Part shown: positions 1-8,455 of the stretch, one piece after another
Layout: every line of letters begins with the position of its first letter
How positions within the stretch are numbered: the stretch's first letter is position 1
DNA from: an uncultured Acidobacteriota bacterium
GTDB taxonomy: Bacteria > Acidobacteriota > JAAYUB01
NCBI GenBank assembly: GCA_937925645.1
Contig: CALAMB010000482.1
Span: forward strand, 1-10,643
Length of the DNA: 10,643 bases
Direction of reading: 5' to 3'
Notes under the pieces: model-generated
The model's database searches: none
The model's input: the letters and a program-made list of their open reading frames with translations, nothing else
Told to the model about the DNA's origin: nothing
Position numbers and translations under genes: made by a program

Positions 1-1118
1 CGGTAGAAGACCGCGCCGTCAAGGTCCGAAAGCTGGGGGAATCGCTCGGGGATCAGAAATTTCTGCACGTCGGCGGCATATTCCAGCTCCTTCTCCATCG
101 CCTTCTTCTCGAGCAGCTCCTGGATGTAGAGGTAATTCTCGATCTTCATCGTCACCAGGTTGGCGATGGCGGTGAGGAGTTGCAGGTTGTCCTTGTTGAA
201 GTCCTTCTCGATGGACGGGCTGTCGAGGTAGATCAGGCCGTACGTCTTCTCGCCGTTCCAGAGCGGGACGCACATGATCGACTTGATCCCCTGGACGATG
301 ATGCTGCGCGCCTCCTCGAGCTGCGGGTCGTTCTCCACGTTGGTGGTGAGGACGGCGGATTTCTTCTCGATCACCAGCCGCTGGACGGTCCGGCTGAACT
401 GGATGATGTCGGCGGCGGCCGGCGTGTCCGCCACCCGCCCGCCGGTCCAGTACGATTTGACCTGAAGCTCGTCGTGCTCGATCATCATGAGGCAGCCCCG
501 GCGGGCGGGCACCACTGAGACGATGAGCTGGAGGCAGTCGTGGAAGAGTCGGTTCAGGTCCCGTTGGTCCAGCAGGGAGGAGGCGATTTCCTGCAGCACG
601 CCGAAGCGCTTCACTTCGGCCGCCAGCGCGTCCACCGCCAGGCCCGCCGCCGGCGGTGCGGGGGTGGCCGTCGGGCCGGCTGTCTGCTTCGGCGGCGCCA
701 CCAGCTCGGGCGCCGCCTTGGCGGTCGCCTCGCGGGTCTTCCATTGGTCCTGAAAATCCTTGATGGAGATGATGCAGGTCATCCCGGGCAGCGTGAACGT
801 GTCCGGCGGACTCTCCTTGACGTGGCGGCGGAACACGAGACTGGTGTTGCCCAGCCGGATCGTGTCGCCGTCCTCAAGCGGGTGGCGGAAGCCCACCTGC
901 TTCTCGTTGACGAAGGTGCCGTTGCGGCTGCCCGTGTCCTCCACCCAGACCCGGCCGCCGGAGGCGAAGAGGCGGGCGTGGCACTTGGAGATCCCGCGAT
1001 CCTCACCGACGGCCACCTCGTTGGCGGCGCCCCGGCCGATCCGGACCTGGGTCATCTGTTCATCCAGCGTAAAACTGCGCTGCTGCTGGTTGTGCTCAAG
1101 CCAGAAGGTGATGCTCAT
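1..1118 (-). CDS. FHA-GAF-SpoIIE-type PP2C signalling protein, 3' end missing
   Basis: The reading frame stays open from ATG at 1118 to the left edge, giving 372 residues. Residues about 1-100 form an FHA phosphothreonine-binding domain: GRG at 28-30, SKCH at 44-47 and SRNGTFVN at 64-71 are the conserved binding-loop residues. A Pro/Ala-rich linker (about 130-162) follows, then a GAF sensor domain (about 175-330) with the family-like stretch IMCVPLWNGEKTYGLIYLD. Residues 335-372 (ELLEKKAMEKELEYAADVQ, then LIPERFP) match the helix that opens SpoIIE/RsbU-type PP2C serine phosphatases, so most of the catalytic domain should lie beyond the window. The likely role is a cytoplasmic, ligand-sensing phosphatase reading a phosphorylated partner; its target is unknown. 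The start is fixed by an in-frame stop a few codons upstream. The Shine-Dalgarno is weak. The gene has its own promoter and is separated from clpB by a terminator. The phosphatase call is an inference from a short N-terminal stretch; the FHA and GAF calls are firmer. Confidence 0.85.
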   Translation of the reverse strand, partial: MSITFWLEHNQQQRSFTLDEQMTQVRIGRGAANEVAVGEDRGISKCHARLFASGGRVWVEDTGSRNGTFVNEKQVGFRHPLEDGDTIRLGNTSLVFRRHVKESPPDTFTLPGMTCIISIKDFQDQWKTREATAKAAPELVAPPKQTAGPTATPAPPAAGLAVDALAAEVKRFGVLQEIASSLLDQRDLNRLFHDCLQLIVSVVPARRGCLMMIEHDELQVKSYWTGGRVADTPAAADIIQFSRTVQRLVIEKKSAVLTTNVENDPQLEEARSIIVQGIKSIMCVPLWNGEKTYGLIYLDSPSIEKDFNKDNLQLLTAIANLVTMKIENYLYIQELLEKKAMEKELEYAADVQKFLIPERFPQLSDLDGAVFY

Positions 1119-1135
1119 GGGGATGACCTGGGCGT

Positions 1136-1164
1136 ATTATCGTTGGCGGTTTCCGGGGTGTCAA
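1136..1164 (-). promoter_or_regulatory. Sigma-70-type promoter of the FHA-GAF gene
   Basis: On the minus strand a perfect -35 TTGACA (1159-1164) is separated by exactly 17 nt from a -10 GATAAT (1136-1141), which matches TATAAT at five of six bases. Transcription would start near 1129, leaving a leader of only about 11 nt before the ATG at 1118. The -35 box begins 2 nt after the U-tract of the clpB terminator, so the signalling gene looks independently and probably strongly transcribed. Start point is inferred from spacing. Confidence 0.8.
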
Positions 1165-1166
1165 CG

Positions 1167-1191
1167 AAAAACAGGCGGCCGCGGGGCCGCC
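1167..1191 (-). terminator. Intrinsic terminator after clpB
   Basis: On the minus strand the sequence reads GGCGGCC-CCGC-GGCCGCC followed by TG and five Ts. The 7-bp all-GC stem is perfect with a 4-nt loop, and it lies 34 nt beyond the clpB stop codon. This is a classical Rho-independent terminator that closes the chaperone transcript before the next gene. Confidence 0.88.
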
Positions 1192-1225
1192 GGTGAGTCT
1201 GTCGGATGCAGTCCGTGCGTAACGC

Positions 1226-3836
<2,611 letters not shown>

Positions 3837-3850
<14 letters not shown>

Positions 3851-4445
3851 CGTCGTTCTCCTCGCCGGCCGGCGGCTCGGCCGCCTGGGCCACGCCGACC
3901 AGGGCCGGCCGGAGCAGCTTGCCGCAGAACAGGTACCCGTCCTTGTACACTCGGTCCACCGTATCCACCGGGACCGCCGGGTCCGGGCGAGCGTCCAGCA
4001 CGTCGTGGACACGGGGATCGAACGGCTGGCCGAACGCGGCGACCCGCTCCACCTGGTGGCGCGCCAGCAGTCCCTCCAACTGCTGCCGGATCGCCCGGAT
4101 GCCGGCGACGAACTCGTCGTCGGCGCCGCTCCCGTGCTCCAGCGCCCGCGTGAAGTTATCCTGTACGTCAAGCAGCTCCAGCAGCAGCGCCTTTTTCTGC
4201 TCCCGGGCCGCTTCCTCCGCCGAGGCGGCGGTGCGACGGCGGAAGTTGTCGAAGTCGGCCAGCGCGCGCAAGGTCCGCGCTTCGGACGCAGCCAGCTCCT
4301 CCTGCAGTCGGGTGAGCGCGTCCGGTTCGGCCGGGGCGGTGCGTTCGGCCGGCCGTTCCTCCGGCGCCGATGCGGCGGCGTCCAGGGGTTGCGCCGTTTC
4401 GGCCGCGTTGGCGGCGGCTTCCGGTTGGATGGGAATGTCTGTCAT
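3837..4445 (-). CDS. grpE: GrpE nucleotide exchange factor for DnaK
   Basis: The 202-residue product is the dimeric exchange factor that releases ADP from DnaK. Residues 1-42 are an Ala/Pro/Glu-rich disordered tail. A long helix (about 43-100) contains the typical LRALADFDNFRRRT stretch, a four-helix region follows (about 100-135), and the beta-domain carries the family signature FDPRVHDVL (142-150), DTVDRVYKDGYLF (161-173) and LLRPALVGVA (177-186). In most GrpE proteins an Asp-Arg or Gly-Arg pair precedes the LRPA block; here it is CGK, a minor variation. The length is usual for the family. The ATG at 4445 is preceded by AAGGCGAAG, a moderate ribosome binding site. A terminator lies 33 nt upstream, so expression from the hsp20 promoter would need readthrough. 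The last codons overlap the clpB start by 14 nt. Neither dnaK, dnaJ nor hrcA, the usual partners, is in the window. Confidence 0.96.
3858..3863 (-). promoter_or_regulatory. clpB ribosome binding site inside grpE
   Basis: GAGGAG on the minus strand sits 7 nt before the clpB ATG and at the same time encodes Glu-Glu in the GrpE tail. It decides the clpB start at 3850 and, with the 14-nt gene overlap, suggests translational coupling of the two genes. Confidence 0.75.
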
Positions 4446-4478
4446 GTTCTTCGCCTTGTTTCGTTCGTTTTCGGAGAC

Positions 4479-4503
4479 AAAAAAAAGGGGGGCGTTGCCC
4501 CCC
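4479..4503 (-). terminator. Intrinsic terminator between hsp20 and grpE
   Basis: On the minus strand GGGGGGC-AAC-GCCCCCC is followed immediately by eight Ts. The 7-bp GC stem and U-tract are textbook. It begins 19 nt after the hsp20 stop codon and its T-run ends 33 nt before the grpE ATG. No promoter of usual length fits between the T-run and the grpE ribosome binding site, so it may act as a partial terminator that makes hsp20 transcripts more abundant than grpE-clpB transcripts. The terminator is visible; the partial readthrough is inference. Confidence 0.92.
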
Positions 4504-4522
4504 TGCGGGCGACTGATTTCGC

Positions 4523-4969
4523 TTAACCGACGTTGACGGTGATCTGCTTCGGCTTGGCCTCTTCCCGTTTGGGCAGGGTGAGCTCGAGCACGCCGTCGGT
4601 GTACTTGGCCTTGATCTTCTCGCCGTCAGCCGTCCGCGGCAGGGCGAAGCTGCGGGTGAAGCGGCCGTAGCAGCACTCGACGCGGTGGAAGTTGTCCTGC
4701 TTCTCGTCCTGCTCGAACTTGCGCTCGCCGCTGACGGTGACGGTGTTGTTCTCCAACGTGATCTGGATGTCCTCCCGCTTCATGCCGGGCAGGTCGAAGC
4801 GGATGACGAGCTCGCTTTCGCGCTCGTTCACGTCCATCCGCGGATACCAGGAGGCCAGCGCCTCGCTCTCGTCGTCGTAGCGGCGCGGCATGTCGAAGAA
4901 CCGGGAGATCATCCGGTCGAACTCGCGGTTCAGCTGACCGTACGGGTCGTATTTGCGGATACCAATCAT
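4523..4969 (-). CDS. hsp20: Small heat-shock protein, Hsp20/alpha-crystallin family
   Basis: The 148-residue product is an ATP-independent holdase that binds unfolding proteins in the cytoplasm and passes them to DnaK/ClpB. A short N-terminal arm (1-40) holds the family-like pattern DPYGQLNREFDRMISRFF. The alpha-crystallin domain spans about 42-136, with YPRMDVNERESELVIRFDLPG (42-62), the VTVSGER strand, a dimerisation loop rich in Lys/Asp/Glu, and the conserved DGVLELTLPK (125-134). The C-terminal tail carries the I-x-V oligomerisation motif ITV (143-145). The length is normal. The ATG at 4969 follows a very strong Shine-Dalgarno, GAGGAGGAGGT, 7 nt away, and expression should be high. It is first in the hsp20-grpE-clpB cluster, which fits its job. 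A -24/-12 promoter lies upstream. I see no CIRCE operator and no HAIR element. Confidence 0.97.
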   Translation of the reverse strand: MIGIRKYDPYGQLNREFDRMISRFFDMPRRYDDESEALASWYPRMDVNERESELVIRFDLPGMKREDIQITLENNTVTVSGERKFEQDEKQDNFHRVECCYGRFTRSFALPRTADGEKIKAKYTDGVLELTLPKREEAKPKQITVNVG

Positions 4970-5007
4970 GGGTGTTACCTCCTCCTCAAAGTCTCAAACC
5001 CGCCCTT

Positions 5008-5024
5008 TGCAACGGTCATGCCAA
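5008..5024 (-). promoter_or_regulatory. Sigma-54 (-24/-12) promoter of hsp20
   Basis: On the minus strand TTGGCATGACCGTTGCA matches the RpoN consensus YTGGCACG-N4-TTGCW at all but one informative base (C to T in GCACG). The invariant GG and GC are present with the required 10 nt between them. The predicted start is near 4997, giving a 28-nt leader that holds the Shine-Dalgarno. A sigma-54 promoter would require an AAA+ enhancer-binding activator, whose gene is not in the window. The match is seen in the sequence; its use in vivo is inferred. No comparably good sigma-70 pair was found in the right place. Confidence 0.72.
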
Positions 5025-5042
5025 AATCGGACGTTCTAACAG

Positions 5043-5084
5043 TTCATTTAAAATGAATAGTTTATAAACTTGACTATTTTAAAA
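5043..5084. repeat. Three tandem AT-rich palindromes upstream of hsp20
   Basis: An AT-rich island in otherwise GC-rich DNA holds a perfect 7-bp inverted repeat with one central base, TTCATTT-A-AAATGAA (5043-5057), a perfect 12-bp palindrome AGTTTATAAACT (5059-5070), and TTTTAAAA (5077-5084). Their centres are about 14-16 bp apart. They lie about 45 to 90 bp upstream of the predicted sigma-54 start point. They may be regulator binding sites, or simply AT-rich promoter DNA; the protein that would bind is unknown. Confidence 0.5.
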
Positions 5085-5309
5085 GTGGGGAAATACGCCC
5101 CACCATTGACAGTTTCTTCCCATTCCTGACGCAATCGAAACACGCGCCGGCCCGGGTCGCCGGTGTGTTCCAGCAGCGACTCCCGGCGGTTGTGACCCGG
5201 TGGGCAAAAAATATTTCTCCAGTCATATCAACGGGATTCTCACGCGAGCATTCCTCCGTTCCCGAACACTTCCGTACCGATCCGTTTATATGAGTAGAGC
5301 ATTCCGAGG

Positions 5310-5314
5310 GGAGG
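5310..5314 (+). promoter_or_regulatory. Ribosome binding site deciding the start at 5320
   Basis: GGAGG, inside the longer run GAGGGGAGG, is 5 nt ahead of the ATG at 5320. The two earlier in-frame ATGs have no such sequence, so this site selects the shorter 113-residue product. Confidence 0.7.
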
Positions 5315-5319
5315 TGGGT

Positions 5320-5661
5320 ATGAAAACCGATTTGGAGCGCGAGCTGAGGGCAATCGAGAACAAGATGTGGCAGGAATTCCGGGCGGTGTTGCGGCTGCCC
5401 GAAGCCGTCCCGCCCGAGGTGCGGTTGCAGCTGCTGCACGAGACGTACGAAGACGAGGTCCGGGACGGGCACAGCGCCGAATTCCATCGCCTCTTTCCCG
5501 ACGCCGTCAACGTCATCATCCCGTGCAGCCGCCGGTGCCCGGAGTGCCGCATCCTGACGTGGTGCGAATACGCCCGGGAGGAGTTCTCCCCGGATGACAT
5601 CCAGCTGATGCAGGCCACGGGCGAATATCCCCCGGACGAACACCCGGTGACCGTGCACTGA
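5320..5661 (+). CDS. Small hypothetical protein with C-x3-C-x2-C-x5-C cluster
   Basis: The 113-residue product is not one I recognise. The N-terminal part (1-62) is charged and predicted helical (ERELRAIENKMWQEFRAVLR, then LQLLHETYEDEV). After a hydrophobic strand NVIIP come four cysteines, C69, C73, C76 and C82, in the stretch CSRRCPECRILTWCEY. The last 30 residues are acidic and Pro-rich. The cysteine spacing resembles a small metal-binding site (zinc or possibly iron-sulphur) but fits no named family I can assign. No signal peptide or membrane segment is seen, so it is probably cytoplasmic. The start at 5320 is chosen because GGAGG lies 5 nt upstream; in-frame ATGs at 5200 and 5290 lack a ribosome binding site and would add a low-quality leader. 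The gene is divergent from hsp20 and convergent with trmFO, sharing a terminal hairpin with the latter. GC-rich codon third positions support it being real. Confidence 0.75.
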   Translation: MKTDLERELRAIENKMWQEFRAVLRLPEAVPPEVRLQLLHETYEDEVRDGHSAEFHRLFPDAVNVIIPCSRRCPECRILTWCEYAREEFSPDDIQLMQATGEYPPDEHPVTVH

Positions 5662-5686
5662 CGCTTTGGCGAACCGGACGCGTCAG
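5658..5686. terminator. Hairpin shared by the ends of two convergent genes
   Basis: CTGACGC (5658-5664) and GCGTCAG (5680-5686) are perfect inverted 7-bp arms. The 15-nt interior can extend the stem (T-A, two G-U wobbles, two G-C pairs) to close a CGAA tetraloop with one bulged C. The TGA stop of the plus-strand gene (5659-5661) is in the left arm and the TGA stop of trmFO (5683-5685 on the minus strand) is in the right arm. There is no U-tract on either side, so it is not a classical intrinsic terminator; it may protect both 3' ends or assist Rho-dependent or collision termination. Confidence 0.55.
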
Positions 5687-7020
5687 ACGGGCCGCAGCTC
5701 TTCCCGGGCGGCGAAGTCCCGGAGCAACCGCAAAGATTCCTGCACCCGCCAGGTGTGGCGCGCCGCCTTGCCGCGGAGCCGCCGCTCCAGCTCGGGCGGC
5801 GGCGCCGGCAGGAGCGCGAAGGTGATGTTGAGCGGCTGGTAGCCGCGCGGATCCGCCGCGCCGAGGGCGTGCTGCAGGCTGCCCAGCGCGGTGTCGCGGG
5901 GGAACCGCACGGGCGGAAGGCCCCGCAGCCGTCGGTCGGCCTGCAGCCCGGCCATCAGCCCGGTGGCAACGGCCTCGACGTACCCTTCCAGGCCGCACAA
6001 CTGCCCGGCCACGAACACGCCCGGGTGATCGCGAAACTCCTGCTCCGGTGTCAGCACGGCCGGTGCGTTGAGGTACGTGTTGCGGTGGATCTGCCCGTAC
6101 CGTACGAACTCGGCACGCGTCAAACCGGGGATCAGCCGGAAGACCCGCTGCTGTTCGCCCTGCCGCAGCCGGGTCTGGAAACCCACCAGGTTGAACGCGT
6201 CGCCCAGCACATCCTCCCGGCGGAGCTGGAGCGCCGCGTAGGGCACCGCCCCGGTGCGCGGATCCACCAGGCCCACCGGCTTCATGGGGCCGAACCGGAG
6301 CGTGTCGTCCCCGCGCCGGACGATCTCCTCGATGGGGAGACAGCCCTCAAAAAAGGCGGCCGTTTCGAAGGCGTGCCGCGGGTAGGTGTCGGCCGCGCGG
6401 AGCGCCTCGATGAACGCCCGGTACTCCTCGCGGTCCAACGGGCAGTTCAGGTAGTCGTCGCCCCCCTTGCCATAGCGCGAGGCGGCGAAGGCCACGGCGC
6501 GGTCCACCGACGCCCCGGTCACGATGGGGCTGATGGCGTCGTAAAAATAGAGGTGTTCCGCGCCGGCCAGTCCGCGCACCGCCTCGGCCAGGGCCGGTGA
6601 CGTGAGCGGCCCCGTGGCGACGACGACCGGACGCGCCGCCGGCAGCGTCCGCGCTTCCGCGGCGACCACCGCGATGCCGGCCTCGCCGCGGATTGCCGCC
6701 TCCACCCCTTGGGCGAACCGCTGCCGGTCCACCGCCAGCGCCTGGCCGGCGGGGACGCGGCAGCCGTCGGCCACCCGGAGCAGGAGACTGCCCAGGTGCC
6801 GCAGCTCCTCCTTCAGCAGAAACGGCGCGCTGGCCGGCGCCTCCGACTTGAGGGAGTTGGAGCAGACCAGCTCGGCGAAGCAACCGGTGCGGTGGGCCGG
6901 CGTCATCACGGCGGGGCGCATCTCCCACAGCGCCACCCGCCAGCCCCGGCGGGCGAGCTGCCACGCGGCCTCGCTCCCCGCCAGACCCGCGCCGATGACC
7001 GTCACGTCCGCCTCGGCCAT
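5683..7020 (-). CDS. trmFO: TrmFO, folate/FAD-dependent tRNA (uracil-54-C5)-methyltransferase
   Basis: The 445-residue flavoprotein makes 5-methyluridine (ribothymidine) at position 54 of the tRNA T-loop, using methylenetetrahydrofolate as carbon donor and NAD(P)H as reductant, in the cytoplasm. The N-terminal FAD-binding motif is GAGLAGSEAAWQLA (10-23), followed by LWEMRP. The conserved block ELVCSNSLKSE contains Cys53, and GCLPIEE contains Cys227; these correspond to the two catalytic cysteines (53 and 226) described for the Bacillus subtilis enzyme. RFGPMKPVGL, FQTRL and GYVEA (about 347-351) near the second FAD-contact region are also family hallmarks, distinguishing it from GidA/MnmG. 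The length is usual. The start at 7020 is preceded by GGGAGGT and begins exactly at the homology; the upstream open frame is spurious. It is monocistronic, divergent from the exporter operon. A TATCAT -10-like box lies at 7082-7087 on the minus strand, without a clear -35. Confidence 0.96.
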   Translation of the reverse strand: MAEADVTVIGAGLAGSEAAWQLARRGWRVALWEMRPAVMTPAHRTGCFAELVCSNSLKSEAPASAPFLLKEELRHLGSLLLRVADGCRVPAGQALAVDRQRFAQGVEAAIRGEAGIAVVAAEARTLPAARPVVVATGPLTSPALAEAVRGLAGAEHLYFYDAISPIVTGASVDRAVAFAASRYGKGGDDYLNCPLDREEYRAFIEALRAADTYPRHAFETAAFFEGCLPIEEIVRRGDDTLRFGPMKPVGLVDPRTGAVPYAALQLRREDVLGDAFNLVGFQTRLRQGEQQRVFRLIPGLTRAEFVRYGQIHRNTYLNAPAVLTPEQEFRDHPGVFVAGQLCGLEGYVEAVATGLMAGLQADRRLRGLPPVRFPRDTALGSLQHALGAADPRGYQPLNITFALLPAPPPELERRLRGKAARHTWRVQESLRLLRDFAAREELRPV

Positions 7021-7200
7021 GTCCCGCCACCTCCCGCCCGACGTCCCGGGCTGGGGGATTTCCCCGCCGCCCGGCGCCCCCATGATACACCATCGCACCC
7101 GCCGTCGTCCGAATCGCCATCGTCGGATGCGGAATATTCGCTTTGCCGGCGTCCCGCTTTGTGCTGAAATGGGTCGATCCCCGAAGACGGAGGCCTGCGG

Positions 7201-8421
7201 ATGACCCGGCGGATGCGACACACCCTGTGGATCGGCGGCGTGCTCCTCGTGGCGGCGACGGGCTGGCTGGGCTTCAGCCGGCTGCGCGTCCGCGAGGTCG
7301 AAACCGTCCGGCCGGCGGAGCGGGAGGTGGTGGAGCTGGTCATCGCCAGCGGCACCCTCCGGGCCAAGCGGCAGAGCCCCATCGGCAGCGAGGTGACGGG
7401 CGTCGTCGAATCGGTGTTCGTGGAAGATGGCGACCGCGTCGCCGCCGGCGTCCCTCTCGTCCAGCTCCGGCGGGACGACGCGCGCCCGCGTCTGGAGCAG
7501 AGCCGCCAGGCCGCCCAGACCGCCGCGGCCGAACTGGCCCTCGTCCGCCGCGGCGCCACGCCCGAGGAGCTGGCCCGCGCCGAGGCGGAGCTGGACCGGG
7601 CGACCGCCGCCCGGCTCCAGGCCGAGCGGGACTTCGCGCGCCGGCGCGCCCTCTTCGACGACCAGGTGGTCGCCCAGGCCGATCTGGACCTGGCCGCCTC
7701 CACGCGGGACCAGGCCGTCGCCGCCGAAGCGGCCGCCCGCGAGACGCTGGCCGACCTGCGCGCCCGGCCGCGCCCCGAGGACATGCGGGTGGCCGAGGCG
7801 CGCCTCCGCGAGGCCGAGGCGGCGGTGCGCGTGGCGGAGCAGGACCTGGACCGCCGGACCATCCGCGCGCCGTTCCCCGGCCTGGTGATCCGCCGGGCCG
7901 CCGAACCGGGCGCCAGCGTCACTCCGGGCACCGCCCTGATGGAACTGGCCGACCTGCGGGTGACGGAGATTTACGTCGAAACCGACGAGAACAACCTGGA
8001 CCGGCTGCGGACGGGCCAGCGGGCGACGGTGCTCACCCCCGCCTTCCGCGACCAGCCCTTCACCGGCACGCTGGTCCAGATCGGCCCGGACGTGGACAGC
8101 GGCCGCGGCGTGGTGGGGCTCCGCTTCACCCCCGACCGGCTCCCCGACTTCGTCCGCCCCGACATGACCGTGGACGTCAGCGTCGAGGTGGCCCGGCTGC
8201 CGCGGGCGCTCAGCCTCCCCGCCACCGCGCTCCTGCAGCGCGACGGCCGCTGGCACGTGCTGGTCGTGACGGGCGGAACGGTCCGCGAACAGGCCGTCCG
8301 CGTCCTGGCCCGCGGCACGGAGTGGATCGCCGTGGACGGCGTGCCGCCCGACGCCGCGGTGATGGTTCGGGGCACCGAGGCCGCCGCCGGGGACACGGTC
8401 CGGCCGGTGGCGCGGCCCTGA
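7201..8421 (+). CDS. HlyD/RND-type periplasmic adaptor (membrane fusion protein) of ABC exporter
   Basis: The 406-residue product is a periplasmic adaptor that would connect the inner-membrane ABC exporter encoded downstream to an outer-membrane channel. Residues 8-26 are a hydrophobic N-terminal anchor with preceding arginines. A first lipoyl half-motif (SEVTGVVESVFVEDGDRVAAG, about 63-83) is followed by a long alpha-helical hairpin (about 90-215) with two related segments beginning PEELARAEAEL and PEDMRVAEARL, then the second lipoyl half (RRTIRAPFPGLVIRR, PGASVTPG). Beta-barrel (about 250-332) and membrane-proximal (about 335-405) domains complete it. The architecture resembles YbhG, MacA and DevB adaptors. 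The ATG at 7201 has GGAGG 7 nt upstream; ATG at 7213 is a possible alternative. It is first in a three-gene operon. No outer-membrane channel gene is present here, so a TolC-like protein encoded elsewhere must be assumed. No promoter was recognised in the 180 nt shared with trmFO. Confidence 0.93.
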   Translation: MTRRMRHTLWIGGVLLVAATGWLGFSRLRVREVETVRPAEREVVELVIASGTLRAKRQSPIGSEVTGVVESVFVEDGDRVAAGVPLVQLRRDDARPRLEQSRQAAQTAAAELALVRRGATPEELARAEAELDRATAARLQAERDFARRRALFDDQVVAQADLDLAASTRDQAVAAEAAARETLADLRARPRPEDMRVAEARLREAEAAVRVAEQDLDRRTIRAPFPGLVIRRAAEPGASVTPGTALMELADLRVTEIYVETDENNLDRLRTGQRATVLTPAFRDQPFTGTLVQIGPDVDSGRGVVGLRFTPDRLPDFVRPDMTVDVSVEVARLPRALSLPATALLQRDGRWHVLVVTGGTVREQAVRVLARGTEWIAVDGVPPDAAVMVRGTEAAAGDTVRPVARP

Positions 8422-8455
8422 GCGCCCGCCGTCCGGACGACGAGGAGACCGAATC

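Larger units (their letters stand above)
4970..5319. other. Divergent intergenic region between hsp20 and the Cys-cluster gene
   Basis: This 350-nt gap contains the hsp20 leader, the -24/-12 element and the AT-rich palindromes on its hsp20 side. The remaining part, about 5098-5319, must hold the plus-strand promoter for the small gene at 5320. Isolated -35-like TTGACT (5070-5075) and TTGACA (about 5104-5109) occur on the plus strand, but neither has a convincing -10 box at 16-18 nt, so no promoter is called. No tRNA, small RNA or terminator hairpin with a U-tract is evident there. Confidence 0.6.

Noticed and set aside
3851..4171. An N-terminally extended ClpB starting at 4171
   Set aside because: The extra 107 residues are read in the wrong frame through grpE and resemble no known ClpB extension; ATG 3850 has a good ribosome site and begins the homology.
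4970..4997. RNA thermometer (ROSE or fourU) in the hsp20 leader
   Set aside because: The predicted 28-nt leader is too short and has no U-run able to mask the GAGGAGGAGG ribosome site.
5070..5109. Plus-strand TTGACT and TTGACA as promoter -35 boxes for the gene at 5320
   Set aside because: At 16-18 nt downstream there is no acceptable -10 hexamer (ATACGC and ACGCAA type sequences), and both are over 200 nt from the start codon.
4970..5319. CIRCE (TTAGCACTC-N9-GAGTGCTAA) or HAIR operator for the chaperone cluster
   Set aside because: Neither is present on either strand; the palindromes found there have different sequences.
7082..7087. TATCAT as the -10 box of a trmFO promoter
   Set aside because: It is well placed (about 60 nt before the ATG), but no -35 box is found at 16-18 nt, so it is mentioned in the trmFO entry and not called as a promoter.
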